Notes under the pieces: generated by a model
The model's database searches: none
Told to the model about the DNA's origin: nothing
The model's input: only the letters and a program-made list of their open reading frames with translations
Made by a program: the position numbers and the translations under genes
Shown: positions 1-8,584 of the stretch, in pieces
How the letters are laid out: every line of letters begins with the position of its first letter
Position numbering within the stretch: position 1 is the stretch's first letter
Source: Brucella pseudogrignonensis
GTDB lineage: Bacteria > Pseudomonadota > Alphaproteobacteria > Rhizobiales > Rhizobiaceae
Reading direction: 5' to 3'
Assembly (NCBI RefSeq): GCF_032190615.1
Contig: NZ_JAVLAT010000002.1
Coordinates: forward strand, 796,001-860,000
DNA length: 64,000 bases

Positions 1-392
1 AAGATGCCGAGAAAGCGTATCAGTTCAAACAGGCCGGCCAGCACCGCAATTTGCGGGAACATCGAGACCGACAAGATGGTCAGCAGCAACAACCCGCGGC
101 CACGGAAATTAACGCGCGCCAGCGCATAGGCGGCAGTCACGGCAAGCAGCAGCGAGATTGCGACCACAACCGTTGCAACAAGAAGCGAGTTTCCGAGACT
201 TTGAACGAAGCTTCCATGGGTCAGCACGCCCGTATAATTGGCGACCGAGAAGCTTTCTGGCCAGAAATCGACCTGAAACAGCGCCGTTCCTGATTTGAAG
301 CTCGTGATGATCGCATAGTAAAACGGAAACACCGCAATCAGGATGATGAACGCAACCAGCAGATAAAAGCTAAGGCTTTTCACATAATGCAT
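1..392 (-). CDS. Sugar ABC transporter permease, MalG-like (partial, 3' end off window)
   Basis: Inner-membrane permease of a binding-protein-dependent sugar importer. About 130 N-terminal residues are present, read from the ATG at 392-390 towards the left edge. The sequence shows a first membrane segment at residues 5-30, a periplasmic loop with the PESFSVANY pattern common in the MalG/UgpE family, and a second membrane segment near residues 70-95. The EAA loop that contacts the ATPase would lie outside the window. The start is 4 nt after the stop of the upstream permease, so the two are one transcription unit with the binding protein at 1461-2726. No ATPase gene is visible; it probably follows off the left edge. 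Confidence 0.85.
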   Translation of the reverse strand, partial: MHYVKSLSFYLLVAFIILIAVFPFYYAIITSFKSGTALFQVDFWPESFSVANYTGVLTHGSFVQSLGNSLLVATVVVAISLLLAVTAAYALARVNFRGRGLLLLTILSVSMFPQIAVLAGLFELIRFLGI

Positions 393-396
393 GATG

Positions 397-1377
397 CTAC
401 TCTCCCTTGCCGCTGAGGTTTACACGTCCAAAAAACATGTAGAGGACTGTGATCGCTGCGATAATGAGAAAAAGCATCGTAGACGCTGTCGCCCCATAAG
501 CGAACTTATCGAAGTCGAAGAGATTTTCACGGGCAAACACCGACATTGTTTTTGTCTGAGCGTTGTTGGGCGTCAGTACGTAAATCAGGTCGAAGATGCG
601 CAATGCATCCAGCATACGGAAAATCACGGCTACCATCAGTGCAGGGCGGATAAGTGGCAGTGTAACGCGCCAGAAGACCTTGATTGGATGGACATCATCT
701 ATTTTTGCGGCTTCATAAATGTCTGATGGGACCATTTGCAAACCCGCAAGGATAAGCAGCGCCATGAAGGGCGTTGTTTTCCAGACATCCACAATCAGAA
801 CCGCAATCATCGCCGTATCAGGATTTGCCGTCCAAGCGATTTTCTGGCTGATGATGCCAAGATTAAGCAGAATGTGATTGAGAATGCCGAACTGGTCGTT
901 GAGCATCCAGCCCCACATTTTGGCCGAAACAATAGTCGGTATCGCCCATGGGATGAGAATGGCTGCGCGGACGAGCCCACGGCCACGAAACTGCGCGTTT
1001 AGCACCAATGCCACGATGAGGCCGAATAGAGTCTCAAGACTGACGGAGAAAATGGTGAAACGGATGGTATTCCAGACTGCCCCCCACCATGCCGGATCAA
1101 CGAGAAGCCCGCGATAGACGGTTTTGCCACTCTTGAGTGTGATCCATGTCAGGTAATTCTTGAAGCCGACAAATTCAGCTGTCGCTAAGCTCGTCAACGA
1201 CGCATTGGTGAAGCTGAAATAGATAGTGCGGAGCAGCGGCCATCCGGCAACGAGCGCCAAGACAAGCAGTGTCGGTGCAAGAAACAACCAGGCCGAGCGA
1301 ATTCGCTGCTTGTGGAGGTCCGAGTGGCGTCGGTTCCCCGATGCCACCCTTGAACCATCAAGAGAGGTCTCCGTCAT
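397..1377 (-). CDS. Sugar ABC transporter permease, MalF-like
   Basis: Membrane component pairing with the MalG-like permease. The 326 residues begin with a hydrophilic, basic stretch of about 30 residues, then six predicted membrane segments. The cytoplasmic coupling loop reads EAAKIDD followed about 20 residues later by LPLIRPALM, the EAA signature of binding-protein-dependent permeases. Its gene lies between the binding protein (83 nt gap holding a stem-loop) and the next permease (4 nt gap). The nearest relatives I recognise are the Thu/Agl-type trehalose, sucrose and maltose importers of rhizobia; substrate assignment is inferred from the binding protein and LacI regulator, not from this protein. 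Confidence 0.88.
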   Translation of the reverse strand: MTETSLDGSRVASGNRRHSDLHKQRIRSAWLFLAPTLLVLALVAGWPLLRTIYFSFTNASLTSLATAEFVGFKNYLTWITLKSGKTVYRGLLVDPAWWGAVWNTIRFTIFSVSLETLFGLIVALVLNAQFRGRGLVRAAILIPWAIPTIVSAKMWGWMLNDQFGILNHILLNLGIISQKIAWTANPDTAMIAVLIVDVWKTTPFMALLILAGLQMVPSDIYEAAKIDDVHPIKVFWRVTLPLIRPALMVAVIFRMLDALRIFDLIYVLTPNNAQTKTMSVFARENLFDFDKFAYGATASTMLFLIIAAITVLYMFFGRVNLSGKGE

Positions 1378-1412
1378 GATTTTCCTCTGGGACTTTCTCG
1401 CTTGGGAAAAAT

Positions 1413-1446
1413 GCGTTCGGATTGCTTGGGACCATAATCCGAACGC
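1413..1446 (-). promoter_or_regulatory. Intercistronic stem-loop after sugar-binding-protein gene
   Basis: Perfect 11-bp inverted repeat, GCGTTCGGATT (1413-1423) and AATCCGAACGC (1436-1446), with a 12-nt loop. It sits between the binding-protein stop (1461) and the permease start (1377). There is no T run on either strand, so it is more likely an mRNA 3'-end stabiliser or partial attenuator than a full terminator. Confidence 0.7.
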
Positions 1447-1460
1447 CGCTTGAACAGTGC

Positions 1461-2726
1461 TTACCAGCCAGAACCTTCAAGTTCTGTCAGTTCGACTTCA
1501 AGCAATTCAAGGTTTTCAGCCGCGGTGCCATTGCCAGAAAGGGTCTTGTGGACAGCATTCCAGAACTTGGCAGAAACCTCGTTATATTTCACCTTTGTGG
1601 CTGCCGATGGGCGCGGTACTGCGTTTTGAAATATCGGTTTCCAGTTGGCCATAAATGGCTGCGCTGCGATGATTTCCTGATCATCATAGAGCGCTTCAAT
1701 GGTCGGGAGACGCGAGATTTCGATGGCCTGCATTTTCTGCACTTCCGGGGAAGCGAGATATTTCACCAGTTCAACCGCAGCATCTTGCTTGGTTGAGTAT
1801 TTGGATACAGCCAGGTTCCAGCCACCCAGTGCAGAGGAGGGCGCTTCACCTTCCGTGCCAGCTGGCAGAGGCGCGACGTCAAATTTGCCTTTAACTGCGC
1901 TATCGTCATTATTTCCGAGTGCATAAGCATAAGGCCAGTTGCGCATAAAGACGGCGTTCCCCGTCTGCCAGACACCGCGCGACTCTTCTTCCTGATAAGC
2001 CAATACACCCTGTGGTGATATGGAATTGATCCAGCCTTTTGCGCGATCAAGGGCTGCTGCGGCCTGTTCATTGTTGATCGAAATCGTTCCATCGGCTTCA
2101 ACAATCTGACCACCACCTGACGATTTAACCCATTCAAGTGCGTTGCATGTCAACCCTTCATAAGAATTCCCTTGGAACACAAAGCCCCAAAGATCAGCCT
2201 TGCCGTCGGCACGCTCTTTATCCATGATTTCTTTGGCGGTCGTCGTCATTTCATCCCATGTTTTCGGGACGGGCTTGCCATATTTTTCCAGCAAGTCTTT
2301 GCGATAAAACAGCGCTGGTGCATCCGTATAAAATGGCAGTGCGACCAGTTTACCGTTTACTGTCTGCGATGCGATGATTGATGGGAAATGCGTGCCAGTG
2401 ACGTCTTTTGTTGCTTCTTTCAGATCGACAAACTGGTCCGAAAGCTGTGGTGCCCACACGATATCGGTTTGATAAACATCAATATCCGCATTGCCTGCCG
2501 CAAGCCACAACCGATACTGGCTGAATTGCTCGCTGCTGGACGACGGCATCGCAACGATGTTGACCTTGTGGCCAGTGTCTTTCTCAAATTTGGAAATCTG
2601 TTCCTGTAGAAACTTGATGTTATTGCCGGTCGAATTTGCAGCAATTGAAATCTCGTCAGCCTGAGCAAACGTCGTTGCCAGCCCAAAAACTGCACATGCT
2701 GCCAGAGCACTGGTTATCTTTTTCAT
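1461..2726 (-). CDS. Sugar ABC transporter substrate-binding protein (ThuE/AglE-like)
   Basis: Periplasmic sugar-binding protein, 421 residues, of the extracellular solute-binding family 1. I start it at the ATG at 2726-2724 because a strong GGAGGA site lies just upstream and the protein then opens with MKKITS, a hydrophobic core and an A-Q-A cleavage site near residue 22; a longer reading to 2828 would bury the signal peptide. Recognisable stretches include WLAAGNADIDVYQTDIVWAP and VWQTGNAVFMRNWPYAY, which resemble trehalose/maltose-binding ThuE proteins of rhizobia (from memory). First gene of the operon with the two permeases. LacI-type operator-like sequences lie upstream. Confidence 0.88.
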   Translation of the reverse strand: MKKITSALAACAVFGLATTFAQADEISIAANSTGNNIKFLQEQISKFEKDTGHKVNIVAMPSSSSEQFSQYRLWLAAGNADIDVYQTDIVWAPQLSDQFVDLKEATKDVTGTHFPSIIASQTVNGKLVALPFYTDAPALFYRKDLLEKYGKPVPKTWDEMTTTAKEIMDKERADGKADLWGFVFQGNSYEGLTCNALEWVKSSGGGQIVEADGTISINNEQAAAALDRAKGWINSISPQGVLAYQEEESRGVWQTGNAVFMRNWPYAYALGNNDDSAVKGKFDVAPLPAGTEGEAPSSALGGWNLAVSKYSTKQDAAVELVKYLASPEVQKMQAIEISRLPTIEALYDDQEIIAAQPFMANWKPIFQNAVPRPSAATKVKYNEVSAKFWNAVHKTLSGNGTAAENLELLEVELTELEGSGW

Positions 2727-2767
2727 TGGTTCCTCCTCCCATCCATTCTGCAAGCGGTTTGATAAAA

Positions 2768-2783
2768 TCGAAAACGGTTTGGA
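2768..2783. promoter_or_regulatory. LacI-family operator-like site, binding-protein side
   Basis: TCGAAAACGGTTTGGA matches the general LacI/PurR pattern with A-rich and T-rich half-sites about a central CG. A related half-site, CAAGCGGTTTGA, lies 6 nt away at 2751-2762. Both are within 60 nt of the binding-protein start, a position suited to repression. Confidence 0.45.
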
Positions 2784-2964
2784 TAGAGAAAAGGTTGCAG
2801 ACGAGAGCTTTTCTGTCAACCCACTCATTGTTGCAGCTCAACAAGAATTAATTTTATAAGCTTTTACTATTTGAATTCAATGCTATACCAATGTTTCTGA
2901 AAAGCGGAGCTTTGTTTTCTGCGATGCAATCGCGTGATGATTCACGATAAGTTTTTCAAAATTA

Positions 2965-2980
2965 TTGAAAACGCTTTCAA
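2965..2980. promoter_or_regulatory. LacI-family operator, near-perfect palindrome
   Basis: TTGAAAACGCTTTCAA is symmetric except for one position, and fits the classic LacI/GalR operator form (half-site around a central CG). It lies 104 nt before the LacI-type regulator start at 3084 and about 240 nt before the binding-protein start, suggesting autoregulation or looping with the site at 2768. Confidence 0.55.
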
Positions 2981-3083
2981 AATTCGTCATTGTCGTTACA
3001 ATCAACTCTGGATATGCCAAATATTAGTAGCTGCAACTCTGCAATAATCGTCTGCCTCATATGTCTCTAAATCGATAACCCAC

Positions 3084-4100
3084 ATGAAACTTCGCGAATT
3101 TGCCAAACAAGTCGGTCTCTCTGCCACTACTGTCAGCCGTGCGCTGAGCGGTTATCCGGAGGTTGCCGAAAGCACACGCAAGCGCGTAATGGACGAAGCT
3201 GTCCGCCTTGGCTACAGGCCGAATGTCAATGCTGTACGGCTGGTGACTGGCCGTGCCGGAGCAATTGGCGTTGTGATGGGGCGCAACAGTGAGTTTCACT
3301 TTGCAGAATTCATGCGCGGAATGGCTGAGCGTCTGAGTGTCGATGAGGTCGATATTCTGGTGAGTCCGACGGCAAGCACTGGCACTGACGACGAGGTGCA
3401 GCTCTGCCGCAGGCTTGCAACCAGCAGGCGGGTCGATGCGATTATCATCACGTCGCCCAAACCAAATGACGAGCGCATAAGATTACTTCATGAACTTGGC
3501 ATGCCATTTCTTGTCCATGGACGCTCGGACACTGATATCCCGCATGCGTGGCTGGACATCGATAATGAAGGCGCAGTTTATCGTGCGACCGCACATTTGC
3601 TCGATCTCGGCCACACGCATATCGCCATGATCAATGGGCGATATGGTTTTACTTTCTCACTTCACCGCGATGCAGGGTATCGCAAGGCGCTTGAAGAAAA
3701 AGGCGTTGTCTTCGATCCAGAGCTTGTTGAACATGGCGATTTCACCGATGAGGTCGGTTATCGCCTTGCCAAAAAATTGCTGGAGCGAAATCCCCGCCCA
3801 ACGGCGTTTGTTGCGGGTTCGATGATGACGGCTTTGGGTATTTATCGCGCAGCGCGGTCGCTCGGCCTGACAATTGGCAAAGACCTTTCAGTCATCGCTC
3901 ATGATGACGTTATCTCCTTCCTAAGTGCAGACAATATGGTCCCTTCGCTTACTGCCACACGCTCTTCCATGCGTGCTGCTGGCAAGCGCTGTGCCGATCT
4001 GTTGATGGATATGCTTGATGGCCGCGTTGCGTCGGACGTTAACGAGCTTTGGCCAGTTGAGCTTATCTTGCGGGAAACAGCTGTACGAGCCCCCAAATAA
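3084..4100 (+). CDS. LacI-family transcriptional regulator of sugar uptake
   Basis: Cytoplasmic DNA-binding repressor of 338 residues. The N-terminus carries a LacI helix-turn-helix (residues 1-22, with SATTVSRALSGYPEVAESTRKRV) and the hinge-helix region near residue 50, followed by a periplasmic-binding-protein-like effector domain (65-330) containing HAWLDIDNEGA and the LGHTHIAMING stretch. Divergent from the sugar importer at 1-2726, so it is the likely regulator of that operon in response to the imported sugar. The ribosome-binding site before ATG 3084 is weak. The neighbours suggest an AglR/ThuR-like role, but I cannot fix the ligand. Confidence 0.88.
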   Translation: MKLREFAKQVGLSATTVSRALSGYPEVAESTRKRVMDEAVRLGYRPNVNAVRLVTGRAGAIGVVMGRNSEFHFAEFMRGMAERLSVDEVDILVSPTASTGTDDEVQLCRRLATSRRVDAIIITSPKPNDERIRLLHELGMPFLVHGRSDTDIPHAWLDIDNEGAVYRATAHLLDLGHTHIAMINGRYGFTFSLHRDAGYRKALEEKGVVFDPELVEHGDFTDEVGYRLAKKLLERNPRPTAFVAGSMMTALGIYRAARSLGLTIGKDLSVIAHDDVISFLSADNMVPSLTATRSSMRAAGKRCADLLMDMLDGRVASDVNELWPVELILRETAVRAPK

Positions 4101-4232
4101 GCAACAACTTATGAAGTTTAACGATTCTCCAATCAATTCGATTGTATGGATTTTCTAAACTCAAAGAAAATAACAGCTTGTCTTCAGTGTTAGAGTTAAG
4201 CTGTTGTTGCGTAATTTGGCTTGGATATCTGA

Positions 4233-5555
4233 ATGAGCGGTATCGCAACCCGGATAGGCACGCATAATAGTGCTTCCGATCCGACGCGAATGGCGATGCG
4301 CCAAATAGCGCTCGTCATCGCTACGGCGATTCTGTGCATTCTTCTGGTTTCGTTTCGCCCGTTCACGCCGGTCGTGGTTACGGATGGTCAACCAGCTGGT
4401 GATACGATTAATCAGCTAGGCTTTGGCATTGTTGGGGCCGTCGCGCTCGTGTCTTTGGCCATGTTTGCGCAGCCAGGAAAGGTCGTGCGCTTGGTTAGCA
4501 TCGGCTGGGTGCTGATGTTTGCTATTCTTCTGGCCTCAGCCTTTGTCAGCCCTGATCCGTCAACGGCCATTCGCGGGATCATGCTGACATTGATCGGTGT
4601 GCTCGCAATCATCGCGGTGCTTGCTTTGCCACAGGATGCAGATAGCTATTCATGGATGCTGCTTATTGTGGCGTCTATCGTTATCATTGTCTCCTATGCG
4701 GGTGTGGTGCTCTTACCCAATCTCGGCACACATGGCGCTGATGCCGTCGAGCCACAGAATTCTTTCCTCTGGCGTGGCGTATTTACACATAAGAACATTG
4801 CCGGGCCGGTTATGGCCACTTTTGCTTTCGCAGGTATTTATCTGTGGCGGCGGGGCTGGCGCATCAGTGGAGCCGTGATTGCGTTACTTGCATTGTTCTT
4901 TGTCGCGCATACAGGTTCTAAAACTACGGTGGCACTGGTGCCCTTCGCCATGCTGTTGGTCGTTGGGCCGGGCCTGTTTGGCCTTCGTGGACTTGCGCCG
5001 CTGATGATTTTTGTCATTCAATTGATGTTCGCATTGTTCACAATTGGAACGGTGCTGTTTGAACCACTCCATCAAATGGTTTTGAAGGTCTCAGTTGATC
5101 CGACCTTTACGGGCAGAACGTCGATCTGGGCCTTTGCGATTGAAGCTTTGCATAGTCGGCCGTGGACGGGGTTCGGGTTTGAAAGTTTTTGGAGTACCGG
5201 TGCCGCAAAAGAAGCTGCAAATCCTTATTATCTGGAGTGGGATGTACGCGGCATTGTCCATGCGCATAATGGCTATCTCGATATTACGCTTTCGATGGGG
5301 CTTATTGGCCTCATCTGTGCGATTGTTGTCATTATCATTATGCCGCTTGTGAACTATATGCGGTGCAGACCAACACGTGAAAACCTGCTGCTTGCCGATT
5401 TTTTCCTGATGTTCGTCTTTTTCGGCACGCTGAATGCGATGCTGGAAAGTTTCTTTTTCCGTCGCATGGATCCTGTCTGGCTCATGCTCGTTTTTGCAAT
5501 TTTTGGTCTGCGGATGACGGCCAAAGTCACCATACCCAAGCGGAGCTTTTCATGA
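4233..5555 (+). CDS. O-antigen ligase / exopolysaccharide polymerase-like membrane protein
   Basis: Polytopic inner-membrane protein of 440 residues with about ten to twelve hydrophobic segments. The large periplasmic loop in the C-terminal half (from about residue 280) contains GRTSIWAFAIEALHSRPWTGFGFE and, later, HAHNGYLDITLSMGLIGL, which match the Wzy_C/O-antigen-ligase pattern seen in ExoQ, WaaL and related proteins that join or polymerise lipid-linked oligosaccharides. It overlaps the downstream oxidoreductase start by 4 nt (ATGA at 5552-5555), so the two are translationally coupled. No glycosyltransferase is nearby. The ribosome-binding site is weak; an internal ATG (MAMRQ) is an alternative start. 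Confidence 0.8.
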   Translation: MSGIATRIGTHNSASDPTRMAMRQIALVIATAILCILLVSFRPFTPVVVTDGQPAGDTINQLGFGIVGAVALVSLAMFAQPGKVVRLVSIGWVLMFAILLASAFVSPDPSTAIRGIMLTLIGVLAIIAVLALPQDADSYSWMLLIVASIVIIVSYAGVVLLPNLGTHGADAVEPQNSFLWRGVFTHKNIAGPVMATFAFAGIYLWRRGWRISGAVIALLALFFVAHTGSKTTVALVPFAMLLVVGPGLFGLRGLAPLMIFVIQLMFALFTIGTVLFEPLHQMVLKVSVDPTFTGRTSIWAFAIEALHSRPWTGFGFESFWSTGAAKEAANPYYLEWDVRGIVHAHNGYLDITLSMGLIGLICAIVVIIIMPLVNYMRCRPTRENLLLADFFLMFVFFGTLNAMLESFFFRRMDPVWLMLVFAIFGLRMTAKVTIPKRSFS

Positions 5556-6688
5556 ATATTGCAATTGTTGGCACCGGCTTTGTGTCCGATTACTACATGA
5601 CGACGCTTCGCAATTACCCGCAGCTAAAGCTGCTTGGGGTTTTTGATCGTTCGGATGAGCGGTTGAAAGTTTTTGCTGCGCATTACAATGTCCGTGCTTA
5701 TGAGAGCTTCGATGCGGTGCTGGCCGATAAAGACGTTCAGATTGTCCTCAATCTGACGACGCCGGAAAATCATTATGCGATTTCGCGCGCCGCTCTTGAG
5801 GCGGGTAAGCATGTCTATTCCGAAAAACCGCTGGCCATGGATTTCAATGATGCCAAGGCGCTTGTCGAATTTGCAGCCGCTAACGGACTAACACTGGCAG
5901 CCGCACCAGCCAATGGTCTCAGTGACGCGCAGAAGCTGGTTTCAGGTTCAATGAGCGAGATCGGCACGCCACGTCTGGTTTATGCCGAAATGGAAGACGG
6001 CCCGGTTTTTCGCGACAAATGGGCGACATGGCGCTCGCAATCGGGCGCTCCATGGCCGGGTCTGCATGAGTTCGAGATCGGTTGCACACTGGAACATGCA
6101 GGCTATGCGCTCTCATGGCTTGTGTCGCTTTTTGGTCCCGTTGAAAGCGTTACTGCCTTCTCTTCTATCGCCTTCCAGAACAAGGGACCGGGAACAGAGC
6201 ATCTGCACATGGCGCCGGATTTCTCGGTCGGTTGCTTGCGGTTTAAATCCGGTCTTGTTGCACGTCTCACGTCCGGCCTTGCAATGCCGAAGGACCGCAG
6301 CCTGACAATCGTGGCCGACAAAGGTTCCATCACGGTCGATGATCTATGGGATAACCGTTCGGCGGTCCGGCTTGAATCAACGGACCGAAAGCGTTCTATC
6401 CTGTCGCGTGTCTTTGGAAGGCTGGAAGCCAAACTCGGCAAGACTTTGCCATGGAAACCGGCTGTCGGCAGCAAGCTCGCCTATCCAAAAGGCGATGCGT
6501 TAAGCCTGCCTTCATTCCCATCGCAGATTGATTTCATGCGTGGCGTGGCTGATCAGGCGCGCGCCATTGAAACCGGTAAGACGGCCTTTTTCTCCGGTGC
6601 GGTGGCTCTGCACATCACCGAAGTAGCACTCGCACTCAACAATGCCGGAGAAAATGCAGCGCCCTATAAGATGCAGAGCACCTTCTAA
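5552..6688 (+). CDS. Gfo/Idh/MocA-family oxidoreductase (first copy)
   Basis: NAD(P)-dependent sugar dehydrogenase-like protein of 378 residues. The N-terminal Rossmann motif GTGFVSDYY is at residues 7-15 and the EKPLAMD motif, whose lysine is catalytic in the family, is near residue 97. The C-terminal substrate domain contains HEFEIGCTLEHAGYALSWLVSLFG. Coupled by an ATGA overlap to the O-antigen ligase-like gene, so a role in making or modifying a sugar for a surface polysaccharide is a reasonable inference. Its stop codon interlocks with that of the convergent second oxidoreductase (overlap 6685-6688). Confidence 0.85.
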   Translation: MNIAIVGTGFVSDYYMTTLRNYPQLKLLGVFDRSDERLKVFAAHYNVRAYESFDAVLADKDVQIVLNLTTPENHYAISRAALEAGKHVYSEKPLAMDFNDAKALVEFAAANGLTLAAAPANGLSDAQKLVSGSMSEIGTPRLVYAEMEDGPVFRDKWATWRSQSGAPWPGLHEFEIGCTLEHAGYALSWLVSLFGPVESVTAFSSIAFQNKGPGTEHLHMAPDFSVGCLRFKSGLVARLTSGLAMPKDRSLTIVADKGSITVDDLWDNRSAVRLESTDRKRSILSRVFGRLEAKLGKTLPWKPAVGSKLAYPKGDALSLPSFPSQIDFMRGVADQARAIETGKTAFFSGAVALHITEVALALNNAGENAAPYKMQSTF

Positions 6689-7737
6689 TTTGGCTTTTGA
6701 GCAAGCACAGTGCTAACGATATTTGCCACCGCAGCACTGTGTTCAAGCGGCATGATCGGGCTTGAAAACTTGCCGCGTGTCACGGCATCGCGCACGGCTT
6801 GCGCCTGAAACTGCAAGCCATTGCCAGAAAATGGATGATGCTCCACAATTCTGCCCGGAAGTGGCAGACGGTTAAGCACCTTGCCAATCACCCCGCCCGG
6901 TCCTTTCGGACCAAGGGCTGAATTCAGCACTTTTGCGGAAAAAATCGTCAAACGCTGTGCTTTGAGAAATGGTGCATGAATGAGGATTGCGCCGTCTGTT
7001 CCTTCAATCAGCATCTGGTTTTGACCGTCCCGGTCAAAACCGCATGAGATCTCAGCTGTGGCAGTTGCATAGTTCAGCGTGATTTCCGTCCGCATATCGA
7101 CGCCACTCTTTGCTTTTGTCCAGCGTCCGCTCACAGCATCAGGCAGGCCCAGAAAACTGAGCGCGAGTGAAACCGGATAGACACCGAGATCGAAGGCGGC
7201 GCCACCGCCCAATGCCGGATTAAAAAAGCGACTTTTCGGGTCTTCTTGACGAAAGTAGGAGAGGTCTGCTTTTATACGCTTAACCGTGCCGACCCGCCCG
7301 GCTTTGACATGTTCACGGGTGGCATGGATCGCTGGCAGAAAGCGACTCCACATTGCTTCCATCGCAAAGACATTATGCGCCTGGCTTGCGGCTGAAATCG
7401 CGTTTGCGCCGTCTGCATCGAGCGTCAGCGGTTTTTCGGTAAGGCATGCTTTGCCAGCAGCAATGGCCTGTAGCGTTTGTGGCACGTGCATCGCGTTTGG
7501 CGTGGCAATATAGACGGCATCGAAATCGGGGCTGCTTAGAAATGCCGCTGCATCATCAAACGCGTGATCTGCGCCAATTTTGTTCTTGAACTCTGCGGCA
7601 CTTTCTAGCGAGCGCGAGCAAACGGCGGTTACGCGCATAGCGGTGCTTGCGTTAATATCGGTGGCAAACGCTTTGGCAATTGTGCCTGTTCCCCAGATGC
7701 CCCAGCGAAAACTCTTGCCGTCGTATTTGCTCGTCAT
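6685..7737 (-). CDS. Gfo/Idh/MocA-family oxidoreductase (second copy)
   Basis: NAD(P)-dependent dehydrogenase-like protein of 350 residues. It shows the dinucleotide motif GIWGTGTIAKAFA near residue 13 and the EKPLTLD catalytic-lysine motif near residue 100, followed by the DLGVYPV stretch typical of the dihydrodiol/trans-1,2-dihydrobenzene-diol dehydrogenase branch of the family. It is only distantly similar to the neighbour at 5552-6688 and points towards it; the two stop codons overlap by four bases. Its promoter is in the 120-nt gap shared with the divergent MOSC gene. Substrate unknown. Confidence 0.85.
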   Translation of the reverse strand: MTSKYDGKSFRWGIWGTGTIAKAFATDINASTAMRVTAVCSRSLESAAEFKNKIGADHAFDDAAAFLSSPDFDAVYIATPNAMHVPQTLQAIAAGKACLTEKPLTLDADGANAISAASQAHNVFAMEAMWSRFLPAIHATREHVKAGRVGTVKRIKADLSYFRQEDPKSRFFNPALGGGAAFDLGVYPVSLALSFLGLPDAVSGRWTKAKSGVDMRTEITLNYATATAEISCGFDRDGQNQMLIEGTDGAILIHAPFLKAQRLTIFSAKVLNSALGPKGPGGVIGKVLNRLPLPGRIVEHHPFSGNGLQFQAQAVRDAVTRGKFSSPIMPLEHSAAVANIVSTVLAQKPN

Positions 7738-7857
7738 GATTTTACCGCCAACCCCTTCGCGATACCCTTGTCAATTCTGTGTTATATACCGCATGATATG
7801 CGCGATTACGACCGGCTTTGCCTGCCGTCTGCATCTTCATGAGATCAAGGTAAAAAT

Positions 7858-8400
7858 ATGAGTGGAATTGTTGTAGCTGTTGCGCGTGACGCCAAGCATC
7901 GCTTTTCGAAACAGCTTGTTTCAGAGATCAGCATTGTTGCGGGAGAGGGTGTTGAGGGTGATGCGCATAAGGGCGTCACGGTTAAGCATCGCTCGCGCGT
8001 GAGAGCTGATCCAACACAGCCCAATCTGCGTCAGGTTCATCTCATTCAGTCCGAGCTTTTTGAAGAGTTGGCTGGCAAAGGGTTTAATATTTCACCCGCC
8101 GATCTGGGTGAAAACATCACGACGCGCGGCATTGATCTGCTCGCACTGCCAAAATCTGCGATTCTCAAAATCGGTAATGACGTGGTTCTGGAAATCACGG
8201 GGTTGCGCAATCCTTGCTCACAGATTGAGAAATATGAGAAGGGACTTTTGAACGCTGTGCTGGATAAAACAGAAGATGGCGTGTTGATACGAAAATCAGG
8301 CGTGATGTCGATCGTTCTAGCGGGCGGAAATGTGCGGGCCGGTGATGTTATCGAGATTGAACTTCCGCCGTTGCCGCATGCGAAACTGGAAAAGGTCTGA
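7858..8400 (+). CDS. MOSC domain-containing protein
   Basis: A 180-residue MOSC-domain protein. MOSC domains (named for molybdenum cofactor sulfurase C-terminal) bind or transfer sulfur; free-standing forms such as YiiM and YuaD act in detoxification or sulfur delivery to metal centres. The conserved cysteine is in the LRNPCSQIEKYEKG motif (about residues 117-130), and the LGENITTRGID block precedes it. AAGGTAAAAAT gives a good ribosome-binding site before ATG 7858. Stands alone between a divergent oxidoreductase and gnd. Specific partner unknown. Confidence 0.85.
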   Translation: MSGIVVAVARDAKHRFSKQLVSEISIVAGEGVEGDAHKGVTVKHRSRVRADPTQPNLRQVHLIQSELFEELAGKGFNISPADLGENITTRGIDLLALPKSAILKIGNDVVLEITGLRNPCSQIEKYEKGLLNAVLDKTEDGVLIRKSGVMSIVLAGGNVRAGDVIEIELPPLPHAKLEKV

Positions 8401-8584
8401 GCATTTAAATCGGTTAGTTTTTAGAAAAAGGCCTATCAAATTTGCGTCATATGCCCTAGATCATCCAGAAATAGGATAAAGACTGGCGCTATAGAGTGCG
8501 AAAGTCAAAGCCAAGACAGTCCAGTCTGTCGGCTCTCTAATTCTGTATGACAAGCCGGATGGCTGTGTTTCAAAAGGGCAAAAA

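Larger units (their letters stand above)
2727..3083. other. Divergent intergenic region between sugar operon and LacI regulator
   Basis: This 357-nt gap has no gene. It holds three LacI-family operator-like sequences annotated separately and a TTGACA hexamer on the minus strand (2819-2814) whose matching -10 box is poor. The centre (2840-2900) is AT-rich. Confidence 0.6.
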
